The notes under the pieces are model-generated. The model ran no database searches. It saw nothing but the letters and a program-made list of their open reading frames with translations, and was not told the DNA's origin. From assembly GCF_029892065.1 (NCBI RefSeq), contig NZ_CP120373.1, forward strand, positions 2,797,001 to 2,861,000: a stretch of DNA of 64,000 nucleotides, written 5' to 3'. This DNA is from Sinorhizobium garamanticum (lineage in GTDB: Bacteria > Pseudomonadota > Alphaproteobacteria > Rhizobiales > Rhizobiaceae). Below, piece after piece: positions 9,064-17,430 of this stretch. Every line of letters begins with the position of its first letter. Within the stretch, counting starts at the first letter, position 1. The translations under genes and the position numbers were made by a program.

Positions 9064-10269
9064 ATGCGTCTGCTTGGCGACGATGCCCTCGAATCGGCAA
9101 GCGCGCGTCTTGGCACGCGCTTCTGGATATATCCCCAGCCGCCGTTCATTCCCGGCTACGAGCAGCCGGACCGCGTGTGGCTTTCGATACCGCGCGACGA
9201 AATCGGCGAGGGGCCGAGCGACCCGACCATGTATGTGGTCGATCCGATCCTTGACAAGCAGCCGTACAGCTTCAATCAACTCCCGCCGTTTGGCGGACCA
9301 AAGCGTGCTCCACCAACGCCCGGTCCGGATCGTCATTTCGACAATCTGCTGCCTGACTCGAGGGCATTTCTTGGAGTGCACGCCTATGCCTGCGTGCATT
9401 TCGTTCTCGACATTTGGCAGAGCTATCTAGGCCGCCCCATCCGCTGGTTCTTCAGCCAAACCTTTCCGAGGCTCGAGATCGTCGCCTTCGTAAACTGGGA
9501 CAACGCACAGGCGGGCTACGGCTTCCTGGAACTCGGGTGTTCCGATATCGATGGCATAAGGCGGCCTTACGCGTTGAATTTCGACGCGATCGCCCATGAG
9601 GTCGGCCACCTTATCCTACTTTCCGAGACAGGGATCCCGACGGCCCCATCACAAGGGGACGACTTCTTTCCATTCTCGGAAGCTTTTTCGGACGTGGTGT
9701 CGCTGATCTCATTCCTGCACTTCGACTCCGCCATCGACCGGTTGCTGCGGCGAACCCGAGGCAATCTGCTGCTTTACAATGAACTCAACCGCTTTGCGGA
9801 AACGAGCCCGGAGACCCAGATCCGTCTCGCCACCAATTTTCGCCGCGTATCCGACACGACGCGTAACGTGCATGACCGAGCACTTCCGTTCGTTGGCGCC
9901 ATCTTCGACACCATCGTCGAACTTTATCATCGGGAACTGGTTGCGCGCGACTGCGCCGACATACGGCTTGTGGATATCGATGTTCGAGATTTGGAGCAGG
10001 ACGATTTCGACCGATTCCGCCAGATGACAGCGGATGCCTTCCAGGTCAAACCGATGATCTTCAGGTTGGCGCTGACCGCTGCACGCGATGCAGTTGGCCA
10101 AGCGGTCGCGGTCGCGCTGCGGACACTCGATCCGAACACGCTGCGGCTCGATCAGGCGGCATACGCCATGATGGCCGCTGCAGGCGGGGCAACTGCCGAA
10201 CTGCTGGAATCCAATTTCGCATGGCGTGAGATTATTACTTCAACAGGAATGGATAGGAGATGGAGATGA
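9064..10269 (+). CDS. Putative gluzincin zinc metalloprotease of the YcaO-TfuA operon
   Basis: 401 aa, no signal peptide, with GAGGGGG about nine bases before the ATG. It contains H-E-V-G-H at residues 178-182 (FDAIAHEVGHLILL). Twenty-four residues further, FSEAFSDVVSL supplies a candidate third ligand E206 and resembles the E-x-x-S-D helix of thermolysin-like M4 enzymes. The rest does not match a family I recognise. A second conserved-looking segment is the DRALPFVGAIFDTIVELYH helix pair (about 275-293). It lies 34 bp after tfuA and overlaps the next gene. A leader-cleaving or substrate-processing protease for the modified product is a reasonable inference. Confidence 0.7.
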   Translation: MRLLGDDALESASARLGTRFWIYPQPPFIPGYEQPDRVWLSIPRDEIGEGPSDPTMYVVDPILDKQPYSFNQLPPFGGPKRAPPTPGPDRHFDNLLPDSRAFLGVHAYACVHFVLDIWQSYLGRPIRWFFSQTFPRLEIVAFVNWDNAQAGYGFLELGCSDIDGIRRPYALNFDAIAHEVGHLILLSETGIPTAPSQGDDFFPFSEAFSDVVSLISFLHFDSAIDRLLRRTRGNLLLYNELNRFAETSPETQIRLATNFRRVSDTTRNVHDRALPFVGAIFDTIVELYHRELVARDCADIRLVDIDVRDLEQDDFDRFRQMTADAFQVKPMIFRLALTAARDAVGQAVAVALRTLDPNTLRLDQAAYAMMAAAGGATAELLESNFAWREIITSTGMDRRWR

Positions 10270-10922
10270 GCGATTGTTGTTTTCATCCAGTTGTTGGAAA
10301 AGACATGTCAAAATTAAGGGATAAAATCGACTATAAATCCTACAAGCCTGGCGATCTTAGATTATATGGCAGGCCGGCGGAATCGTATAAGAAAGACGTT
10401 GCAGACGAAAAGATAAAAAAGTTATTGGATGAATTGTATGGAAATGTTGAAACATTAGGTGGAAGCAAAGATATCATCGATCAAATTAATAAGCTTGTCG
10501 AACAAATTTTGAATCACCTTAAAAAAAGCGCTGGCGTCGTCGATGATGGAATAACTGTCGCTGTATTTGATGGAGATTATTTTCATTTTCTCCCAATCAG
10601 CCTCAACGTGGAGGATGGCGTTATAGAGAGTATCGGCGTGATATATGGTTATGCCTATGAGGGGCATTGCTACAAGCTGCCGAAGCCGCAGATCATGTGC
10701 CTGTCGGACGCGCCGTCACTCGTTAAAGACGGCGATTGCGGATATGATCCGACATTCGGCTATGCCGTCTGGTCGATCGACAAACTTGAGCGCGCCATCG
10801 TCCTTGACGTTCGCGCAGATGAACTGAAGACGCTGGTCTTGGACGAGAACATGCCGGGGAGCCGCTCGCCGCTGGCCTACGCGCAATCCATGAACTTGGC
10901 GCCGCAGCGTCATCGCGACTGA
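10266..10922 (+). CDS. Unknown protein, last gene of the YcaO-TfuA operon; candidate substrate
   Basis: 218 aa from ATG 10266 (AGGAG six bases upstream, ATGA overlap with the protease stop); ATG 10260 is also in frame. No family is recognised. The first half is Lys/Asp/Ile-rich and AT-rich: 62 of 180 bases are G or C at 10381-10560. The second half is normal for this genome (34 of 60 at 10801-10860). Cysteines are few and clustered: S-D-C-C-F near the start, then GHCYKLPKPQIMCL and DGDCGYDPTFGY around residues 132-165. It is longer than usual RiPP precursors. Position and composition make it a candidate substrate or immunity protein (inference). Confidence 0.55.
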   Translation: MSDCCFHPVVGKDMSKLRDKIDYKSYKPGDLRLYGRPAESYKKDVADEKIKKLLDELYGNVETLGGSKDIIDQINKLVEQILNHLKKSAGVVDDGITVAVFDGDYFHFLPISLNVEDGVIESIGVIYGYAYEGHCYKLPKPQIMCLSDAPSLVKDGDCGYDPTFGYAVWSIDKLERAIVLDVRADELKTLVLDENMPGSRSPLAYAQSMNLAPQRHRD

Positions 10923-11075
10923 CGAGCATGCCTTGGCAAACCGCATGATACGGCGATAATTGTCGGCCTGCGCCGCGCGGCGTTGCCGCCGCGGGAAGAT
11001 GGTAGTGTCATAAGAACCAGGCAATTATGGACGGGAACCGTTACGCACTTTCCTGGAATTGTCCAAGAAGCGATC

Positions 11076-11936
11076 ATGATGCTTGTGACGGGAGCCTCGG
11101 GTTATGTCGGCGGGGCCGTGCTGAAGCGGCTTTCCGAAAGGGGGCATTCCGTTTCCGCGATGGTGCGCAATGTCGGCAGGGCGGCCGAGGTTGGCGCCGC
11201 CGGCGTGCCGATACGGATCGCCAATTATGACGACCGGGCGAGCCTCGAGCGGGCCTTTGAGGGTATCGACCGGCTCGTCTTCGTTGCCAGCGACGGCGAC
11301 GCGCGGGCCGTGATGCGCCAGCACGCGAACGTCATCGATGCCGCGGCCGATGCCGGGGTCGGGCACATCGTCTTTACGAGCATCGTCGACATCGACGCGG
11401 CCTCGACCTTCTATTTCACGCCCGTCTATCGCGACGCCGAGCGTCGGCTTGCCGCCCGCGGGGCAGGGGCGACGATTCTGCGCTGTGGTCTCTACGCGGA
11501 TTTTATCCTCTCTAGCTGGCTCCATCCGGCCCGCGCCACGGGGGAGCTCGCCCTGCCAGTCGCTGAAGCTCTGGTTGCGCCGATCTCGCGCGATGACATC
11601 GCCGAGGCGCTCGCGACCGTAGCGGCCTTGGAAACACCCGCCAGCCTTTACCACCTCACCGGACCGAAGGCGTATTGCTTCGAGGAGATCGCGACGGCCG
11701 CAAGCACCGCGTTCGGAACAGAGATGCGCTACGTTCCCTCTGCGCCGGCCGACTATCTCGAACGCCTCTGGGCCGAGATGCCCGATCCCTGGCCGCATGC
11801 CTTTTCATCGTTGTGCAGATCGATTTCCGAGGGACGTTATGGAACCGTTTTCCCGGATTTCGAGCGTTTGGCGGGAAGGCCCGCGGAGGATTTCGAAAGT
11901 TTTCTTCGCAAGGCGGAGTCAGGGAGAGCGCTTTGA
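11076..11936 (+). CDS. NmrA-like NAD(P)-binding reductase
   Basis: 286 aa. The start is taken at ATG 11076, immediately before the Rossmann motif LVTGASGYVGGAV (residues 3-15). An upstream in-frame ATG adds an unrelated leader. Further family features are the atypical-SDR segments DDRASLERAFEGIDRLVFVAS and FTSIVDID, and a C-terminal substrate lobe (YHLTGPKAYCFEEIATAAS). It resembles quinone reductase-type or NmrA-type proteins, which either reduce a small substrate or sense NADP(H). The gene stands alone downstream of the RiPP-like operon, separated by about 150 bp, so no link is claimed. Confidence 0.8.
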   Translation: MMLVTGASGYVGGAVLKRLSERGHSVSAMVRNVGRAAEVGAAGVPIRIANYDDRASLERAFEGIDRLVFVASDGDARAVMRQHANVIDAAADAGVGHIVFTSIVDIDAASTFYFTPVYRDAERRLAARGAGATILRCGLYADFILSSWLHPARATGELALPVAEALVAPISRDDIAEALATVAALETPASLYHLTGPKAYCFEEIATAASTAFGTEMRYVPSAPADYLERLWAEMPDPWPHAFSSLCRSISEGRYGTVFPDFERLAGRPAEDFESFLRKAESGRAL

Positions 11937-12123
11937 TGCTTGCTGCAGAGCCGTATCTCTAACAACGGCAGGAATCGTTCAAGCCTGACCATCGCGATCC
12001 TGGCCAGGCACCGTCTGGATCGCGCATGGAGATCACACAGCAGCTCAAAGTGTTACGCGACACTGCACAGCACCGTGCGTGTTTTTCAAGCGCACGACGC
12101 CGCAGGCCGTTTGCCGGGGCGTC

Positions 12124-12477
12124 CTACTGCAGATTGCCGTCGCGACTGCGGTCGGCGGCCTTGAAGTCGGCCATGACCCTGGTCAGGAACTCGTTTTGCG
12201 TGAGCCTGCCGTCGCGGTTGGCGTCAGTGGCGGCAAATTGTTGCGCGTTCAGAATTTGGCCAACTTCTTCTCTGCGCAGGCTGCCGTCCTTGTTCTTGTC
12301 CAGGCTTACGAAGGCCGAGGTCATGAAGGACTCGTACTCGGACTGGTCGACCGCACCATTCCTGTTGCGGTCGAGCTGATCCATTTGACCCTGGTTCATG
12401 GCCGCCGGTCGATTCTGCGCGGCGGCCACAACGGCCTGTGAGAGTGCGAATGCGGTTAGTAGCACTATCCGTTTCAT
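12124..12477 (-). CDS. Secreted EF-hand calcium-binding protein
   Basis: 117 aa with a signal peptide (hydrophobic to about residue 20). Four EF-hand loops are seen: DRNRNGAVDQSE, DKNKDGSLRREE, DANRDGRLTQNE, and a shortened C-terminal DRSRDGNLQ that ends the protein. The first three have the D-x-[N/R/K]-x-[N/D]-G spacing with an acidic residue at position 12. It is likely a periplasmic calcium buffer or sensor. The next gene upstream on the same strand encodes a glycine-zipper lipoprotein 16 bp away, so the two may be co-transcribed. Confidence 0.88.
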   Translation of the reverse strand: MKRIVLLTAFALSQAVVAAAQNRPAAMNQGQMDQLDRNRNGAVDQSEYESFMTSAFVSLDKNKDGSLRREEVGQILNAQQFAATDANRDGRLTQNEFLTRVMADFKAADRSRDGNLQ

Positions 12478-12493
12478 CGTCCCGCCCTTCGCA

Positions 12494-12739
12494 TCAATAG
12501 CAGGTCAAGGCGTTGCCGCCTGCCGCGCCCAGCGTAGCGCCGGTGCCAACAGCCCAGAGCTGGCCGGTTCCGGCGCCAATGGTCGAGCCGACCAGACCGC
12601 CAACGACCGCGCCGCCGACCGTACCGGCAATGCAGCCGAACTCGCCAGCGCGTCCGGTCGATCCTGTCGTCGCAGCCGATTGGCAGCCAGACAAGGCGAG
12701 GCCGCCTGCGAGAATGAGAATTGTCGTGAGCTTGCTCAT
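12494..12739 (-). CDS. Small glycine-zipper lipoprotein
   Basis: 81 aa from ATG 12739, with GGAGGAAAAA directly upstream. A longer reading from 12793 has no ribosome site. The lipobox L-S-G-C gives Cys19 as the lipidated residue. The mature part is a glycine-zipper stretch (GTVGGAVVGGLVGSTIGAGTG and onward), as in 17-kDa-antigen/Rick_17kDa-like 2TM proteins of the outer membrane. A structural envelope role is inferred. Transcription probably runs on into the EF-hand gene. Confidence 0.85.
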   Translation of the reverse strand: MSKLTTILILAGGLALSGCQSAATTGSTGRAGEFGCIAGTVGGAVVGGLVGSTIGAGTGQLWAVGTGATLGAAGGNALTCY

Positions 12740-13035
12740 TTTTTCCTCCAAGTATATCCGACCGAATTCAATAAAGATCGGCGGACACGCCATTTACTGG
12801 CGTCGGATGGAAATAAGCTTCTGAATATGGCTCTCAAATTTCGAGAGGCTCTTCTGCTCGATCAGAAGCATATCGCTGACAAGACATGCAGGCCGTCGAC
12901 AAAGACGTACACGGCTGCGGGCAAAATACTACCGCTGTGCGGGAGCGATGACAACTGCGCGGGCCTGTTCTGCTCGTCAAATATTGCGACAGGCCGTATC
13001 GGTCTGTGGTCAGCGTTGGCGTTTTCGTTCGATCT

Positions 13036-13701
13036 CTATTCCGATGCGATCAGGCCGGCGAGAACGGCCTTGGCGACGGCCTGAAAGCGATTGTGCGCGC
13101 CGAACTTGCGGATGATCCCGGATTCCAGCGTGAGGGCCGCGGTCAGGTCCATGTCCATTAGTCCGGCTATGCGGGAGGCCGGATAGCCTTCGGCCATGAA
13201 GCCGAGGCAATCGGACTCGATCGGCGACAGGTGAACATGTTCCGCTGCCGTCGGACCGTCTTCGCCCTCCGCAGATCTCGCTTCGAGCAGCTCGGCGATT
13301 TTTTGCATCTGACGGCGCAGGATCGATTGCTGGGCAGCGAGTTCGCGGCGACGGGCCTGCAAGGCGGCGTCGAACAATTCGTCTGCGCGCGCCTGGCTTT
13401 CGGCGCGATCGAGTGCCGCCATCAGTTCCTGGATCGCGGCGATCGGCATGTCGATCTCACGGCAGGCATTTATCACTGCCATGCGGCGGATATGGTCCTC
13501 GCCATAAACGCGCATCGGCCCCATCCGCGCAGCGGTCAGCAAGCCTTTCTCTTCATAGAAATGCAATGTCCGGTGCGTCACCCCGAAAACCTCCGCCATC
13601 TCAGCGATAGCGAGCCGGTCGTCCGGACCATGGTAGGGTAAGGGCAGTTGCGGCAGAAAGCCGAAGGGGTCGTCCGCCTGTTTCCTGGAATCCTGCGACA
13701 T
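13036..13701 (-). CDS. MerR-type regulator with C-terminal LuxR-like HTH
   Basis: 221 aa from ATG 13701. Residues 30-100 are a MerR winged helix (LAIAEMAEVFGVTHRTLHFYEEKGL, given here in part). A coiled-coil of about 45 residues follows (RRRELAAQQSILRRQMQKI). The C-terminal 60 residues then resemble a GerE/LuxR four-helix domain (HLSPIESDCLGFMAEGYPAS, then FGAHNRFQAVAKAV). MerR proteins normally end in a ligand-sensing domain; a second DNA-binding domain in that place is unusual. There is no adjacent obvious target, so the regulon is unknown. The reading extends upstream without a ribosome site, so the later start was chosen. Confidence 0.8.
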   Translation of the reverse strand: MSQDSRKQADDPFGFLPQLPLPYHGPDDRLAIAEMAEVFGVTHRTLHFYEEKGLLTAARMGPMRVYGEDHIRRMAVINACREIDMPIAAIQELMAALDRAESQARADELFDAALQARRRELAAQQSILRRQMQKIAELLEARSAEGEDGPTAAEHVHLSPIESDCLGFMAEGYPASRIAGLMDMDLTAALTLESGIIRKFGAHNRFQAVAKAVLAGLIASE

Positions 13702-14049
13702 TTCCAATGTCCCCCGTTCCGAGCGACGCAATCCGCCGGTCCCTGTGGCGGAGGCCGTTTCCTCCACCCAAGCGTCCGGCCGATCGCCGACCTCGACACC
13801 TGCTGCTCGTGGGGCACATCCGTGCGCAAGCACGGCTACTGCTGACCAATGTGCATGTCTGCGACGAAAACCTGACGCCGCAGGTCCGTTAGCTGGAGCC
13901 CCGTCACGCATTCGCCTGAACGCGCGGTGCTCCAGTGAGCAACCCGGCATGAAATCCAACGCACGCACTCACGGTAAGTGCGAATCACGCAAATGAACAG
14001 TCCTTATATTGCCGGGAAAACGCGCGTTCAGAGCAGGCGCCGTCGGAGC
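13702..14049. other. Intergenic region upstream of the MerR-like gene
   Basis: 348 bp with no supported gene. It must hold the promoter of the leftward MerR-like gene and the 3' end region of the leftward gene at 14050-15153. A short hairpin CGCACT/AGTGCG lies near 13965-13983 and could act as a weak terminator or operator. Nothing else recognisable is seen. Confidence 0.35.
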
Positions 14050-15153
14050 CTAGTGGCCGATGACCTTGAGCGGGCTGTTGGCGGAAATGATGAAGAAGGG
14101 CTCGTCGCCCTTGAGCGGACCGAGCTTCTGCTGGCAGTCCCAGGCTTTCTGGAAGCTGTCGCGCGTGAGCAGCCGACGGTAGTGCGCCGTCGCAGTCATG
14201 CATTCCATGAGCGTGCTCTGAACCTTCTCGGCGGCGGCGTGGGCGTAGATCTCGCCGTCGAGCGCAAAAAGCTGTGCGGCAAGCGAGGTGCTCTCGTAGA
14301 GAATGTCCTGCTCGCTCGCCAGCCGTTCCGCAGTGATGAAGTCGCTTCGCAGCGGAATGCCTTCACCGTCATGCGAGAGCGTGACGCGGATGCCCGCCGC
14401 CGGGGCGTCGTACCAGGTGAGATTAAGCGAGAAAGAGAGAGCCTGATCGCTGGAGGCGGGGGCGCCTTCGCCCTCGACCGCCTTGGCAAGGGTCTTATGG
14501 TGAAGTGCGGCCTCGCGCAGCGCCTTTGCAAAATGTCTGGTGCCCTTGTGTTCGGGGCCGGTTACGCTGACGCGGACGGATGGCAGACCGCGGATGGCCG
14601 CCATGGGACCCGCGACGAGCTTGGCCTCCGCGTCGATATCCAGCGTCATTTCGGGCGAGGGCAGGGGGGCGAAGAGGAGCAGCGGCAACACGCTGAGCAC
14701 CGCCCAGGGAGAAGAGAAGGGAGCCGGCTGCCAGGGCGCGCGGCGCCCCGATAACGACCGCCCGGCGCTCTTTTCCTGTCGGCCCGAACCCGCGCCGGCG
14801 TCGGCGACATGGACGCGGCGATACTCCGGTACGTAGGTTCCCTTCGGGATGGTGATCTGCCACTTCTCGCCGGCGCCTTCGGTGTCGTAGAAGGTCTTGA
14901 GCAGCTTGCGCAACTTGCCGGCGTGGACGCGGACAAGTGGGTCGCCGTCGGCATTGAAGCTCTGGTCTCGGCCGAAGACGTCGACGCCGATCGAATATCC
15001 CTTGAGTTGTGCGCCTTCGCCGATCATTTCCTTCTCGACGACATAGGCGAGGAAAGCGCGCAACCTTTCGGACCGCCGAAAGCTGCGGCTGTCGAGAACC
15101 CGGCGGAGCCCCAGCCGGATCGTCTCGTCGCAGGGCCTTTCGGCTGGCGTCAT
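14050..15153 (-). CDS. Membrane-anchored winged-helix-like regulator of the rhizobial cyclase/TPR-associated type
   Basis: 367 aa. The N-terminal 110 residues carry a domain common at the start of rhizobial TPR and adenylate-cyclase-like regulators (FLAYVVEKEMIGEGAQLKGY, GVDVFGRDQSFNADGDPLVRV, GKLRKLLKTFYD, IPKGTYVPEY), probably a DNA-binding winged helix. A single membrane segment follows at about 147-165, and the last 200 residues are an unrecognised, presumably periplasmic domain with two cysteines near the end. The architecture resembles CadC/ToxR-type one-component regulators (inference). No target gene is apparent next to it. Confidence 0.65.
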   Translation of the reverse strand: MTPAERPCDETIRLGLRRVLDSRSFRRSERLRAFLAYVVEKEMIGEGAQLKGYSIGVDVFGRDQSFNADGDPLVRVHAGKLRKLLKTFYDTEGAGEKWQITIPKGTYVPEYRRVHVADAGAGSGRQEKSAGRSLSGRRAPWQPAPFSSPWAVLSVLPLLLFAPLPSPEMTLDIDAEAKLVAGPMAAIRGLPSVRVSVTGPEHKGTRHFAKALREAALHHKTLAKAVEGEGAPASSDQALSFSLNLTWYDAPAAGIRVTLSHDGEGIPLRSDFITAERLASEQDILYESTSLAAQLFALDGEIYAHAAAEKVQSTLMECMTATAHYRRLLTRDSFQKAWDCQQKLGPLKGDEPFFIISANSPLKVIGH

Positions 15154-15392
15154 CGATGTAGCTCCAAAGGATACAGGCCGGAACCGAGATTGCCGGGAAG
15201 AAACAACCTAAATCTGATTCGAAGCTTAAGCCCAAAAATGGCGGTTGTCAGGTTCGATGACCATTAATCGTACTTTTTCTGCAATACGCGACTCACGCCC
15301 GCAGCCGGCCGGCAGGACCGCGCTCTCCCGTCGCGTGTGATGGGAGAGCGCTGCCGATCGCCAGCCGAGCTCGAGGGCGGCCGCGGGACTTT

Positions 15393-16097
15393 TCACCCAC
15401 CGTTGGGGTATGCGAGCTTCGGATACCAATCCTTGCCGCGGCCTTCGGGCGTGGTGTCGAGAAGGGTCCACAGCGGGTCGAGGTCCGGTGCGTCGCGCGG
15501 GTCCTGGCCGGGGTCGGCCATCTTGTCGTTCATTTCAGCGCTCCAGAAATGGCGGATGGTGCCGTCGCGGCGGGTGAAGACCGTGTAGCCGGGGACATCC
15601 GCATCCTCGGCGCTGACATAGTCGCGGGTGAAGGCGCCGTCTCCGTCGGAGTAGACCTTGAGCTGGGTCCACCCGCGGTCCTTCTTCGCAGCCACCAGCC
15701 GCTCGATCGGTGAGCGGGCAACCAGGGCGAGCGCGACGCGCTGCTCTATATCCGGGACCTTGCGCTCCCATGCTCCCATCAGCGAGGTGCACATGGGGCA
15801 GGGTTTGTCGCGCTTCGGGCCGAACATGTAGCTATAGATGATGAGCGTGTCCTTGCCGCCGAAAAGATCGGCAAGCGTGACGGGCCCGTTCTCGCCCTCA
15901 AAACGATAGTCCTTGGTAACTTCGCCGCCCGGCGGCAATTGCCGGCGCAACTCGGCCACGCGCTCGATATGACGCCTGAGCTCGATTTCCTCCGCGAGAA
16001 GCGCGTTGCGCGCTCGTCGGTACTCGTCGCTTTCGTTGGGAAAGCTGGCGTGGTTCCTCGCCGCCAGCTCCGTCGCCGGGATGAGTGTGGTCGTCAT
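15393..16097 (-). CDS. DUF899 thioredoxin-fold protein
   Basis: 234 aa from ATG 16097, with GAGAGGAGG upstream; the reading to 16133 has no better site. DUF899 pattern: KDYRFEGENGPVTLADLF, then LIIYSYMFGP and C-P-M-C-T-S (a thioredoxin-like CxxC), and near the end the WSAEMNDKM and LDPLWTLLDTTPEGRG segments typical of the family. The family is cytoplasmic and often called dithiol-disulfide oxidoreductase-like; its substrate is unknown. It stands alone, facing a short intergenic region shared with pdxJ. Confidence 0.88.
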   Translation of the reverse strand: MTTTLIPATELAARNHASFPNESDEYRRARNALLAEEIELRRHIERVAELRRQLPPGGEVTKDYRFEGENGPVTLADLFGGKDTLIIYSYMFGPKRDKPCPMCTSLMGAWERKVPDIEQRVALALVARSPIERLVAAKKDRGWTQLKVYSDGDGAFTRDYVSAEDADVPGYTVFTRRDGTIRHFWSAEMNDKMADPGQDPRDAPDLDPLWTLLDTTPEGRGKDWYPKLAYPNGG

Positions 16098-16279
16098 GAT
16101 CGCCTCCTCTCGCTCTCTGCGATTTACCTTCATCCTGCCTGATTAACGTTGATATCAACATAATTTCGTCATGTCAAAAAAGGCGGACGTAACGATACAA
16201 AACGGCGATTCCGGTTTTACAAAATCTGGGGTAGAACAGCGGCATCGATGATGTCGCCCGCCACCGTGAAAGTTTCGAG

Positions 16280-17032
16280 ATGCCCGCAAAACTGTCCGTG
16301 AATCTGAATGCCGTCGCGATGCTGCGCAACCGGCGCGATCTTCCCTGGCCGTCCGTGACCGGCCTCGGCCGCATTGCGCTTCAGGCGGGAGCGAGCGGGC
16401 TGACCGTTCACCCGCGCCCGGACCAGCGCCATATCCGCTTCTCCGACCTCCAGCCTATCCGCGACCTGATCGACGACGAGTTTCCGCAGGCGGAATTCAA
16501 CATGGAGGGCTTCCCGAACGAGGATTTTCTTCAACTGGTCGAGCGGCATGAACCGGAGCAGGTGACGCTGGTGCCGGACGATCCGGCGCAGGCGACCTCG
16601 GATCACGGCTGGGATTTTCGCAAGAACCACAACCTGCTTGGGAATGTGGTCGGGCGGCTTAAGAAAAGGGGCTTCCGCGTTTCGTTGTTCGCCGATGGTG
16701 ATCCGGATCCGGAGGCGTTGAAGATCGCAAAGGAAACCGGGGCGGACCGGATCGAGCTTTATACCGGTCCCTATGGTGGCTGTTACGATGACCCCGAGAA
16801 GGCCGAACAGATCGCCGCAGAACTCGGCCGCACCGCGGAGATCGCGCTTGGTCTCGGCCTCGCCGTCAATGCCGGCCACGACCTGACCGTCGCCAACCTG
16901 CCGTTGCTGGCGAAGCACATCCCGGCGCTCACCGAGGTTTCTATCGGCCATGGCCTGACGGCGGACGCGCTGGAATATGGCATGGCGGAGACGGTGCGCC
17001 GCTTCCGCCGCGCCTGCGGTGAGGCGATCTAG
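16280..17032 (+). CDS. pdxJ: Pyridoxine 5'-phosphate synthase PdxJ
   Basis: 250 aa, the usual length. It is a TIM barrel that condenses 3-amino-2-oxopropyl phosphate with 1-deoxyxylulose 5-phosphate to pyridoxine 5'-phosphate, the last step of DXP-dependent vitamin B6 synthesis. Family motifs are present: [15 protein letters not shown] at the N terminus, [59 protein letters not shown], and [14 protein letters not shown] near the end. It is monocistronic. A MocR-type PLP-dependent regulator lies 2.5 kb downstream, but nothing shows that it controls pdxJ. Confidence 0.96.
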   Translation: MPAKLSVNLNAVAMLRNRRDLPWPSVTGLGRIALQAGASGLTVHPRPDQRHIRFSDLQPIRDLIDDEFPQAEFNMEGFPNEDFLQLVERHEPEQVTLVPDDPAQATSDHGWDFRKNHNLLGNVVGRLKKRGFRVSLFADGDPDPEALKIAKETGADRIELYTGPYGGCYDDPEKAEQIAAELGRTAEIALGLGLAVNAGHDLTVANLPLLAKHIPALTEVSIGHGLTADALEYGMAETVRRFRRACGEAI

Positions 17033-17430
17033 CCCTTTACATCCTTGGTTTGTGCATGTCGTTGTCCCAAAACCGCTGCACACTTTTGGGCGACATGCAT
17101 GAGAGCCGAGCGGTAACAGAATTTTGAAGAGCCGCTGGTGCCGCATCCTTCGGGACGCCGAGCGGCTCAATAGTCTCCGACCCGGGGCCGCTCACGGGAA
17201 AAATCACTGTGGGAATTCAAGGTGTTCCAGCGCCCGTTGTACGCCTGAATGGACGCCGCACGTGGCGGTCCGGGCACGGGAGCGTCGGTCGAAAAACGGC
17301 TCAACCGTATTTAAGGGTGCCCGTTTCACAAATGTGTCCAAAAGCCGGCGTATAGACAGCGCCCTGATTTTGAATACCCAAATCTTGCGTACCCAATTCA
17401 TTTAAGCCCGCTCTGTTGGGGGGCGTTAAA
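17033..17430. other. Intergenic region with two palindromic elements
   Basis: 398 bp with no supported gene. It contains the 48-bp palindromic repeat at 17053-17100 and a hairpin with 8-bp arms GAGCCGCT/AGCGGCTC at 17129-17167. The stretch before the acyltransferase (17320-17425) is less GC-rich and probably holds its promoter. Several short reading frames here have no ribosome site. Confidence 0.45.
17053..17100. repeat. Intergenic palindromic repeat, type C copy 1
   Basis: Imperfect palindrome with arms TGCATGTCG and CGACATGCA around an inner pair CCCAAAA/TTTTGGG. A near-identical copy lies in inverted orientation at 35261-35310 and a degenerate one at 28683-28721. It resembles the short mosaic palindromes scattered between genes in Sinorhizobium genomes. 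Confidence 0.8.

Noticed and set aside
10923..11075. Short precursor gene after the YcaO operon
   Set aside because: No start with a ribosome site; the stretch looks like degenerate intergenic repeat (TTACGCACTTTCCTGGAATTG-like words).
12398..13084. 228-codon rightward frame near the EF-hand and lipoprotein genes
   Set aside because: Runs antisense to both genes; no ribosome site, composition of a shadow.
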